A DNA stretch of 64,000 nt from positions 1,178,001-1,242,000 of the forward strand of contig JADNRX010000001.1 in NCBI GenBank assembly GCA_015501595.1, in the 5' to 3' direction. Under the pieces are notes generated by a model that searched no databases, was not told where the DNA came from, and saw only the letters and a list, made by a program, of their open reading frames with translations. Below, piece after piece: positions 55,285-64,000 of the stretch. Numbering within the stretch: position 1 is the first letter of the stretch; the number at the start of each line of letters is the position of its first letter. Source of the DNA: Hymenopellis radicata. Lineage: Eukaryota > Basidiomycota > Agaricomycetes > Agaricales > Physalacriaceae. The translations under genes and the position numbers were made by a program.

Positions 55285-57471
55285 GTCGGTGCAAGTATTG
55301 GAATAGCTGAAGGAGAAGAAGATACAGTTGCTGAGGAATTGAAGAATGAGAGGAAAGCAGTCGACAGCCTATTTATGTGTCATGTTGTCGCGTCCACTTT
55401 CGATGGTCTTTGGGACTGCACAATGGGAGGACAGGCGTCCATTGCCGTTTTGGGACGACAATAAATAATGTCACCCATCATTCTATTGTCCCTCGGGGCC
55501 ATAACAAGTTGGATGCAAATTCAAGTCGGGGATGAATTCAGTGAGATGGATATTGTAGCGCGGCGGCAGAAAGCGACGAGTCGCTGCCCATAACGATATT
55601 TTCCGCCCTCGTGCATCTTGAAGGAAGATTTACTTGAAGACGAGATAAAAAGCTTTCCGAGTTCATTCGCCTGAAGAAACAGGGACGACATGAGGCCGGG
55701 TTTGCGTTTGGAGACCTTGATCTACCTTGACTGGAAAGGTTAACGTTTAACCGGCAAATGCCGTATCGAGGCCGATCAATTCATTAACAGATTTCTCTGG
55801 AAGCACTTCCGCATTCTACCGAGAATGCCGTCGACAGTGGTCCCATGGTGCCAACGGCCTAGTCACCTACTATTTGTTACAATGGGAACCCGCAACTCCA
55901 TATGCGAAAACGGCATGTTTGGTCATATTAGTTTTGCCCGATCTTACTTGATAAGGAAGGAGCGCGCACGCGTCCATAGAAAATTTGTGTCACCGTGAAT
56001 ACACCTCTCCTGCGGTCCACGACAACAAGATATCCACATTGTAGCTGCACGACAATTATATTTCATATGTCAGGATTGTGTGTACAAGGTTACAGGAAAT
56101 TTCTTGGAACCGTTCTTATGCAATAGCGCGGCGAATGTTCGGTCAAGATCAAATTGACGCGTCGAGGTACTGTCACGATATGTCTAGCCAACGATGGAGA
56201 CCACCAATCACCACAAAACTTGGTGAGGCCAAGACTTGCACTTATATGTCTGTAATATGCTAGTCAGAGGGCAGTGGAATCGCTGCATTATAGCTTGTAA
56301 CCATTGCGACTGGTTGAATTTCACTGAAAAACACACTGAATGTTCGAGCATTGTATTAGACTAAATGAGAATATCTGTGAATTCTGCTGCCAACAAGTCA
56401 TTGTATACAGTAGTAAGTTGCGAGAAAACAAACGGCAGGGCATTTCGTGGAAGGAAGCTGTCGGAACACGCGATGTAAAATGGGAACCAGGTTTTTGCTC
56501 AGATCGGGGCGGAAACATCTGATACTAACAACTACAAACATGCCGTTTTCGCGGGTTCCCAGTTACAATACCTTGCCGGCTGAATTGCCGACTCAGTTCA
56601 GGGTCAAAATTTTAGTTGTTCTATGCAAAATGCTCCAATTGGCAAGGAGAACAAACCCACAGAAGGAATTTTTAATTAAGTCAAAATTGAGGGAGTTTTT
56701 TTCTCGGGCCGTTCGGACAGATTGGCGTGTGACGCTTTTTGGCTGGGGTCACTGCCCGTCACATCACGCTTTTTGGGTCAATCTGAGATTGGCGTCTGTG
56801 CAAAATAGTAGGTGACTAAGCCGTTTGCACCATAGAGTACTGCCAATTGGAGCAGGAGCAGCCACATCCAGGTCCTACGGGATGTAGAATATTCCTTTCT
56901 GGAATTGGGGAACTAGAATATCATGGCCATTGTCGCATATCAGAATTCCAGACTAGATACCCACGGTCCCCACCTAGTAGAGTGAGGGAGTGGCACTCTA
57001 CTATGCTGGGTATTGGATCCTCTTCTGCGTGTTTTCGCTGTCTAGGTTTTCTAGATATTGAGGATTGTTCTTCAAGGAGGTATACTACAGCTGCGTACAC
57101 CTAAGACCTTCATTCACTTCAAGTTCAACTTCCCCAGTGACTTCTGGTATTCGGCGCTCATCGTGTTGGGTTGTAATAACAATATGCGGCAAAGGCCCCG
57201 CTGGGGGAACTGCCGCCCACGCACAGCTTAGGGGGAAGGCTCTGTCTGATGAGCCAGTATTACCAATAATCGCTGGGATGCCATACTTCTTCGTGCCACT
57301 CACCCCAACAGTGTTTATTCTTGTTTACCCTATTGTCCAGTATTTGTCCCCTTCTTTGAGCCCGTGCGCATTTCTCGCGCGTAATGTATGACAGACTCGG
57401 AGAAAGCAGAGTTCTGCATCGCGGGCACCAATGATTTGGTAATAATCTTATTAGCAAGGCCTACTGCCTCC
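55285..57471. other. Gene-poor region of about 2.2 kb
   Basis: Only short conflicting frames. A minus frame at about 57085-57303 (GIPAIIGNTGSSDRAFP...) is protein-like but isolated. A perfect 10-bp hairpin lies at 56975-57003. No transposase, terminal repeats or target-site duplication found. Could contain degraded sequence linked to the chitinase remnant next door. Confidence 0.4.
56975..57003. repeat. Perfect inverted repeat, 10-bp stem, 9-nt loop
   Basis: TAGTAGAGTG at 56975-56984 pairs with CACTCTACTA at 56994-57003. Isolated in non-coding DNA. Might be a fragment of a small element or chance; no flanking duplication seen. Confidence 0.6.
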
Positions 57472-58060
57472 CTACACTACTTGATCATCGGCAGAATCAC
57501 CGCCAGTATCAGTGGCACCCTCGGTAGTCGTACTGTCATCTTCGCCCGTTCCGCCATCTCCTGCTGTGTCATCGTCTGCGAGTGTCGTATCATCTTCGTC
57601 CGTACCCTCTTCATCCGAGTCGGCGTCATCGGCGTCACTCGCGCCACCATCATCCGTCTCATCCCCTTCATCTGTATCTCCGGAAGAATCCGAAATTCCT
57701 AATCCCTCCCTAGCCGCCTTCATCAATGCCCAATCCTTCGTGTCACCGTGAATATACCACATCCCCAACCCCAGCATCTCATGCTTCTTCGCATACGCGC
57801 CTTTCATCTTGATAGACTGGGGAACATCGTACGACACCAGGATGCCATCCGAGTCGGAGGTCAAGAAGCGCGTAAGAGAGAGCATTTGTCCCAGTGACGC
57901 GTGACTTCACCGGCGCCCTTGAAAGAGGAAGATAAGGCGCCTTGTTTGATGAGAGCGTTCAATTGAATCTGCGACGTTCCTCCTTCTGGAGACAGAGTTC
58001 CGTCACCACCTCCAGTCGAGTCTGGATCATCGCTGAGGCATTGCCGTCGCGCAAGTCGTG
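57472..58060 (-). pseudogene. GH18 chitinase C-terminal remnant with acidic tail
   Basis: Only the last part of a GH18 fold is present: SQIQLNALIKQGALSSSFKG, GEVTRHWDKCS, then in a shifted frame GILVSYDVPQSIKMKG and MLGLGMWYIHGDTKDW, the usual end of the barrel (the VSYDxPxS/ GxMxWxxxxD equivalents). The catalytic DxxDxDxE segment and everything before it are missing; the next gene (PRM10) ends at 58170, leaving no room. A one-base frame break occurs near 57885, between WDKCS and LTRFLTS. After the barrel end comes a very acidic Asp/Thr/Ser tail of about 70 residues, encoded by repetitive GAC/GAT triplets, unusual for a secreted chitinase. Best read as a decayed 3' fragment. Confidence 0.72.
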
Positions 58061-58169
58061 GAGAACAAAATTCTTGTGTATATGGTGGGTTGCAGGTATC
58101 GACAACAGTATAAAGTCTGTAGGCAAGAAAATGATATGTAACTTGGGTATATAGACCATGAGGCCGAGA

Positions 58170-60618
58170 TTAGAATGAGAAGACAGCTGCGTTTTTCCTC
58201 GTGCCGAACATGTACACCAGAGCCTGACTCATGAACAGTCCAACTGTAATGCCAATCGTAACAGCAATCATGGCACCTCCGATATCGATGCCGTTCCCAT
58301 TAGCTGTAATTCCACCAGCTTGAGAGAGGCCAGACTACAGACACGATCGTCAGAGAAGAAAAGAAGATAAGACGCTGTGAAAAACTGACGGGAACCAAGA
58401 ATAAGACACCCGTCACCATCGAGGTGAAAGCCGTGCCACCCATTTTTCGCGAATAGATGTTCCCAAGAAGACCAACAGTAAACGCGCCGATCGCAGATAC
58501 GACATCTGATCGGTTGAAGATGTAGTGATTTGCGATCTTGTTTGATGTATAGGACGCGCATGAAATGAAGACCATAACAGGGAGTTGTTTGCTTTTCAGA
58601 GGCTGGAGGTTGGCAAGAGACGAAAGAAGAGAGAAGATAGGAACGATGATGATAGCAGTCCAAGTCGGGAAGGGCTGAAGGTACCACGGGAAATGCCTAG
58701 GTCTGTAGCACGCCTCGATGATGTCGTGCTCGTCAAGTGGTATTGTATGAGTGAATGTCCAAGTACCGACAAGAGGAATACTGTTGTTGATCGTTCCGTT
58801 ATCGGCAACCCAGCTGCCAGTAAGAGAAACCGTCGTCGCTAAACTGCTAGCGAGTTCATCCAGTTGGTGGCGAGTGTTGCGGTCAAGTAGGAGATAGAAA
58901 TCGGAACCGATTTGCAACCCGAATCCCTGCTTGCCACATGAGTAACGGTCAGGAAAAATCCATGACAAAACACAAACCAAGAACAGCGTATAGATTAGGG
59001 CGTAGACCATTTTGACACTCCCGCATACAATATTCTTAGAAGCTAGCTCTAGCGAGCTGCTCACTAACACCGGGATGAAGAGGGCTACATATGTAGGAGA
59101 AAAATGCTCACGAATCAAGTATCCGGGAAGAATGCCAATGATAGCTGACGAGGAAATGGCGGTATAGCAGAATATTTGACTCCGAATACTGCTCAGTCCT
59201 CGAGCGGTGAATGACACAAAGATAGCTGCCGTTATTCTGTGAGGTTGTTAGAAGGAGGTCAAACCAAAGGCAGACACGTACTCGAAAACGTTCGCGTAGA
59301 GTGCACTTTTTGTAGCGCATAACTGAAGGATGGCTAACCCCAAGGCACCGATACCAGCAATCCAGAGATCCAAGAACGAACCGCCGAATGCAAGAGGACA
59401 GATCAAGGCGGATAAACAAAAGGCCATGAGACAACGAAAGGCCGTCGAATACATAGGAGGCGCGGTGAGAAGGTCCTCGAGCTGCTCAGTAGCTTTCTTG
59501 GCGCTGACCTCGTCATGAACAACGGATCGATATATCAAGTGCACTTTGTGCAGGGCACCCAAGGATAATCGACCACCACACTTGACGAAGTGCGTCTCGG
59601 AACAGCCCAGTTCTTGATCTCCAAAGGAACAGATGATGACGCCAGGCAAGTGGATGAACTCGGCTTCGACTTCTAGGATACGCGCGGCGGCGATAAGTTG
59701 GGATTCAATTCGATGGGAGGGAGCACCAAATGTCATCAGAGCACGAGCGAGTTTGATGAGAAACTCTTGTCGGTTTCTCATTGCTGTGAGGAGGATGGTA
59801 AGCGATTTGATCTTGATAACAGTGCGGAAGAAAGGTATACATGTAACGTTGAACTCGATTTTGACGCGCATGAGATGCTTTCGACGGGAGCGATAGTCCA
59901 TCTGGCGGAGCGCATTTTTTTCTATGTCTTCTGGGTCATCGAGATATCGAGCGCGATTGCCAGTTACGAGCGGATCGTCCGGATCCAAGACTTGGGAGCT
60001 GTTGGAGAAAGTAGAGTCCCTTCTGCTGTAATACTCTGGACGGCGCATACGTGAGTGGTCGTCGTCGTCAAAATCTTCGTCTTCGTCGTTGGGCCTCATC
60101 CTCTGCTTGAGAGAATGGAGATCGAGCATTTGCGAAGGGATGCCGCGTCGCTTCTCAGCGCGGTCGACATCAGGGTCAATTTTCAAGTCTCCGAGTTCTT
60201 CTTCCTCCGGAATTCGGATGTATTCTTGCTTTTTTGCAAAGCTGACACTGCGTCTTGTGGTCCGTGGTTGGTTGACAGACGGCGAGTTGCCAGAGAATGC
60301 GTTGTAGGAGTGTGGAGGCGGAGGAATGTCGTAGGGATGTTGATAGGAAGACAGTGTGTACCGCTCGTATTGTCCTCCAAGAGTGGCATCCGAGTCTCGC
60401 CTGTCTCGCCCATCCTCGTTCGGCGCGAGTGGTACTTGACTTATGCGGCGAGAAGAACGAGAGTCGTCTTGGGGAGATCTGAAAGGATTGTGGTCGTCTT
60501 GAAAGGCAGAAGTCCAATTAGGGACGCTACCAGGCGAATTGGCACGCCTTTGGTCGCCACCAGCGGCGGGGGGCGGTGATTGAGGCAGCGACAGGTCGCG
60601 CTGGTCGTGCGACGACAT
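58170..60618 (-). CDS. PRM10/ThrE-type membrane transporter (threonine/serine exporter fold)
   Basis: Multipass membrane protein; yeast Prm10 is pheromone-induced and the bacterial relatives export threonine/serine. ATG 60618, stop TAA 58170-58172. Seen: about 240 residues of charged, Ser/Pro-rich cytosolic N-terminus; FLIKLARALMTFGAPSHRIESQL, the ThrE family signature; FIHLPGVIICSFGD; then about 10 hydrophobic spans including AFCLSALICPLAFGG and SSSLELASKNIVCGSVKMVY, and the end VGLFMSQALVYMFG. Introns at 59784-59840 (57 nt), 59064-59111 (48 nt) and 58927-58977 (51 nt) contain no in-frame stop and would read through as extra residues; removing them restores family sequence (FNVTSMRNRQ, ILSSSLEL, LFLGFGLQ). 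No damage. Divergent from EFR3 with about 500 bp between starts. Confidence 0.9.
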
Positions 60619-61120
60619 TTGAGCAACAAGCTGGTGGTAGTTGAACGTGAAGAATGTAGATCACCAGCGATCGGCATAAAAATATTTGTAGATAAATTAT
60701 ACAGCGCCTAGTCATACTGTCTGCATTTATAACCTCGTTCCTGCACCTGGAAATAACAGTCAGATACGCGTCAACAAAAAAAAAAAAAGAAGAAAAAGAA
60801 ATTTTCAGGACACCCGAGCGTATATTGGGAGTCTGGGAGTTGGTCCGCAGTGCACACGATGTGTACTTGGACTGGTGCACAGCATAAAGCTCATCAGAAA
60901 GCAAAGTGAAAAGTGCACTCACATGAAAGACGGTGGATGGAGAGAGCAAAGAAAATTTCGACTTTTTATCAGGTACGGATGTCGGGCCGATATTTTCCCA
61001 CGCGCGTGTCAGTGCCGACGGCCCTTGCTTGGAACACGCTAAATGTTGCATCGCTGCTGGCGGTAGTCGACCACATTCTCTCCACCACGATCTCTACCTG
61101 CCGCCATCATCGACGCTCTT
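60619..61120. promoter_or_regulatory. Shared upstream region of PRM10 (-) and EFR3 (+)
   Basis: About 500 bases between divergent starts; includes an A-rich tract at 60776-60803 (14 consecutive A then AGAAGAAAAAG), which may exclude nucleosomes as poly(dA:dT) tracts do in fungal promoters. No specific binding site identified. Short plus frames here (from 60913) are probably 5' UTR. Confidence 0.5.
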
Positions 61121-64000
61121 ATGAACCTCTTGTTTACCCCCAATCACGTCCAGCTGCTCAATTCCTGTTACCCGCCAACGTCGGCGTTGCTGACCGCTGG
61201 CCCCGACTACTCGCCCAACTCCCAGGAGCTCAGTCGTCTCACCTATTATGCGTCAGTCGTCTTGGAATCCTCATATATGCGCCCAATCATTCATACCATT
61301 TCAGTTCCAATCACCCTGGCAAGCTCAACAAGCTCGGCAGTGAGCTTGAGAAGCGCCTCAAGCTCGAATGTCGTAAGGCAAAGGCTGGAAATCAGCGAAC
61401 TAGAGCGTAAATGCACCCGTTATTCTGTCTACACGATACTTCATGGTCTCGTTTAGGTCCCTTCTAATAACGCTAGCCATATTTCGCTCGCTTGCCACCG
61501 AATGCCGCCGCGACATTGCCCTTCTCTCCCCATCTCTTGTCGCTTCTGTCGACGCCTCCCTCGCTGCTGTCCCGTCTGATCTTGAAGTCGTTGCCAGGGC
61601 GGCTAGTGTTGTATGTCGCATTGTCTCTGTGGCTGTTTCGCCTGATCATCCGTAATAGTTTACTGCTTGGACAACATACACCAACGGCCATCTCATTGGT
61701 GCAGATAGCGGCTTTACACGGGATTATCTTTCCGCACTTGGAGCCTTTGCTCAGCTCAGTTGCATACAAGTCAAAGACCAGGAAATACAAAATCGGTGCG
61801 TCCGCAGCTAGTTCCCTATATTCTCTTTTAAACTTATTCTTAGAACACGACTCATCGGCTTTGCCGCTCTCACTGGTGCTTTAAGCTCAGAGGCATTATA
61901 CAATGATACCGTTCAATTTCGCGCCCAAGTTGCTATCATATTAAAGCCCATCCTGGTGACCATGTTCCAAGCCGATCTGAAAGTCTTGGATGGCCAGTAC
62001 GTCCCTCCCCCCATATCCTTTCTAAAGTTCACCATCTATCAGAGCAAATGGTGTGAAAGACGCTCCATTGTCTCCTTACCTATCCGAGTTCCGTACGCGG
62101 CCAACTATTGAGCGTCGGGCAGCGTCCATTCATCTACATGTAGACGGCGACAATGGCCCATCAATGTCGGATGTCTCAAGCGCTTGTCTTCGCGCGTATT
62201 TTGCGCTACTGGAACACTCGAACGGGTCACAACTGGGTTACATCATGCGCTCTTCTTTCGACAACCTAGACCAGTTGAAGGGCTGGAGCAATCTCAGTCA
62301 CTGCTGCTGGTACGCTCAAAAAACCGCTGACTGGTCGCAATATCAGTACCGTTACGCAGTCCCGACGTGGCTTGTTGAACGGCTGATAGAAGCAGATGAC
62401 GCTCCTGTGGCGACTCCCATGCACCATGCCCTTACGAACATGGTCACTAACGTGTTTAACTCACCAACGCCACTCGTTAATCTCTCTACTTCTGACATAA
62501 TGTCCAACCTGATGACTGTTGTCATACGGCGCACCACCATCGACCCAGAGGACTCTTTACTTCCCTCACTCGTGCAGTGCATATCTTCTCTGGGATCTCA
62601 TGTGTACTACTCGGACCAGATCCAAGATCTCACAGTAAGTGTACTCCACCGCCTTTAAGGAGACGTTTCCTCACGATTTAACGTAGGTAGAGGTCATCAA
62701 CAGATTGACCATGGTGGAGGTTCAAGGCGTCGTGATACGCGGCACAGTTACCAGTCCGCAAGTAAGAACAGAAGCTCTACGCGCCTTACTCGCTGGGCTA
62801 CTAGGGCTCCTACATTCGGCGGATGTACACGAAGCTGTCTCTACACCAGGGAGCCGGAAGCACTCAGGCTCTTTCTCTCACAAAGCGCCGTCGCCTTCCA
62901 TTGATGCGTCTAACAAGCATACCGGTCCTGACGAACGTGCATCGCGTAGGACAAAGGTCTCTCCTGATATCTGGCACGACACGCTAAGTCTCTTGTGCGA
63001 TAAGGACTTTGCTATTCGGACCGACTACGCGCGCGCATTGTCTTTCTACATTGCCAATGAAATGCCAAAACATCCGGACATGAACGACGCAGGACATCAC
63101 AAGATGCAGACGTTAAACAAAAACATCCTCCTGCATTCTGGCGACGCAGGGGCCAAGTTTCTCAACGCATTGCATTCGTACCTTTTCATATTGGCCACCA
63201 CCTCTTCGTTGGGTCTGTCTTTAGCATCGAGCCCGTCTACATCGGTCTCAGCATCGACGAATGGCGATTTACTAGAGCGCAAGTCTACCAAAATCCCGGT
63301 GGACCTTGCAAATGGAGAAAGCCCAGCGGCACCTGAGAGGCCGTCCTTGGCCAATATACAGGCCCCTCGCGGACGGAAGGTCTCTTTGGCGTTCAGGCTT
63401 TTAGAGGGAGCGTCAGACGCACCGTCATCTTCTTCCGCTACGCTCTCTGACTTCGCCGACATTTTCGATGTGTTGGCAACGGTGCATGGTCAGTTACCTG
63501 TTCGCGGGCTTCTGATTGGACTTCCGATGCTCCTTGCCTTGGACGCTCAAACGAGGAAAGAGACAAATGAAGACCCCGTCGTCGTTAGGAAACATAATGC
63601 GATCAAGAGTGTTTTGGCTAAGGTGTGGCTGTTGTTGGGCTCCCAGTGGGATTTGCCGGCGTTAGTGGACATCGCGGAAAAGGTTTGATTCCGCCTTCTC
63701 ATTCTGACAGGACCTGATGCCATAGCTGTAGGCCTTGAAAGTTGCCCCGGAAACTGCAAAGCTCCCGTCTATGCCTTCGTTAGAGTTGGGTCATCATCAC
63801 CCTCCTCAACAAGCGACCGGATTTGCTACAGCACCTTTGAGTCCTGAAGAAACGTCTTGGGCGGGAGTGGACGCTGAAGCTGCCTTGTCATTACTGGTTG
63901 ACAGTGCGAACGTTCGAGAAGCAATGGGGCTTGACAGCGCGAGTCTCAGTAAAAGATTTTCGCAAAAATGGACTGCGTCGGAGGCGTTGCAAGATTGTGA
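61121..64000 (+). CDS. EFR3: EFR3, plasma-membrane scaffold for PI4-kinase (cut by window end)
   Basis: Armadillo-like protein that anchors the Stt4/PI4KA complex to the plasma membrane and so supports PI4P synthesis. Exons 61121-61251, 61305-61406, 61457-61610, 61659-61795, 61844-61996, 62043-62634, 62687-63682, 63732 to beyond 64000; all phases agree. Seen: strongly conserved N-terminus MNLLFTPNHVQLLNSCYPP, SQELSRLTYYASNHPGKLNK, SELEKRLKLECRKAKAGN, ECRRDIALLSPSLVASVDA, VFTAWTTYTNGHLIG; then long helical repeats with a disordered Ser-rich loop (about 62850-62960) and a further one near 63230-63350. The N-terminal fold is the membrane-binding part in yeast Efr3. About 750 residues lie in the window; the C-terminus lies outside. 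Confidence 0.94.

Noticed and set aside
56700..56800. Two CACGCTTTTTGG-like units near 56730-56775 as transposon ends
   Set aside because: They are in direct, not inverted, orientation, differ at several positions and have no flanking duplication.
58300..59217. One continuous 305-codon exon for the PRM10 membrane domain
   Set aside because: It reads through two stop-free 3n introns (58927-58977 and 59064-59111); removing them restores family sequence, so the long frame is not one exon.
1..64000. tRNA, rRNA, CRISPR arrays or intact transposons
   Set aside because: No cloverleaf with B-box, no rRNA-like conserved core, no spaced direct repeats and no transposase or reverse-transcriptase motifs were seen on either strand.

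Overview
This is a 64 kb piece of a fungal nuclear genome, almost certainly a filamentous basidiomycete (Agaricomycetes-like). Genes are densely packed on both strands and broken by many small introns (mostly 45-60 nt). The recognisable proteins are typical of such fungi: DUF1996 secreted proteins, a GH125 mannosidase, an extracellular intradiol dioxygenase, a PRM10 transporter, EFR3 and a GRR1-like LRR protein. No bacterial operons, ribosome-binding sites, CRISPR arrays, rRNA or tRNA genes were seen. I spliced the gene models by hand from reading frame, GT/AG (sometimes GC/AG) borders and family knowledge.

Layout. 0.8-9 kb: ferric-reductase-like oxidoreductase (-), THO subunit 7 (+), RNase Z (-), F-box-type protein (+). 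9-20 kb: signalling block with an STK32/YANK kinase (+) and two unrelated-looking RhoGEFs arranged tail to tail (+ and -). 20-30 kb, all minus: GRR1-like LRR protein, CE9-like amidohydrolase, REB1/TTF1-like Myb factor, intradiol dioxygenase. 31-37 kb, plus: one-finger C2H2 protein, GH125 mannosidase, BSD2/NDFIP-like adaptor, GNAT acetyltransferase. 37.7-40.7 kb: a damaged orotidine-5'-phosphate decarboxylase (-) head to head with an intact cytosolic PheRS alpha subunit (+), their putative starts 64 bp apart. 41-46.7 kb, minus: hypothetical membrane protein and an XPF/SHOC1-like meiotic candidate. 46.8-52.6 kb, plus: tandem pair of DUF1996 proteins and an F-box protein. 53.5-60.6 kb, minus: C2H2 zinc-finger protein, a gene-poor stretch, a GH18 chitinase remnant and PRM10. 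61.1 kb to the end: EFR3 (+), cut by the window edge.

The genes do not form a single pathway or biosynthetic cluster; they are mostly housekeeping and signalling functions with a few secreted enzymes. I found no convincing new multi-gene system. The most useful observations are (i) seven apparent one-base deletions, with no insertions, in five otherwise well-conserved genes, which look like consensus errors or recent decay; (ii) the orotidine decarboxylase copy with a missing N-terminus, two frame breaks and a lost splice acceptor; (iii) a GH18 C-terminal relic; (iv) three probable GC-AG introns and five stop-free introns of length 3n that mimic coding sequence; and (v) a GRR1-like protein without a detectable F-box.
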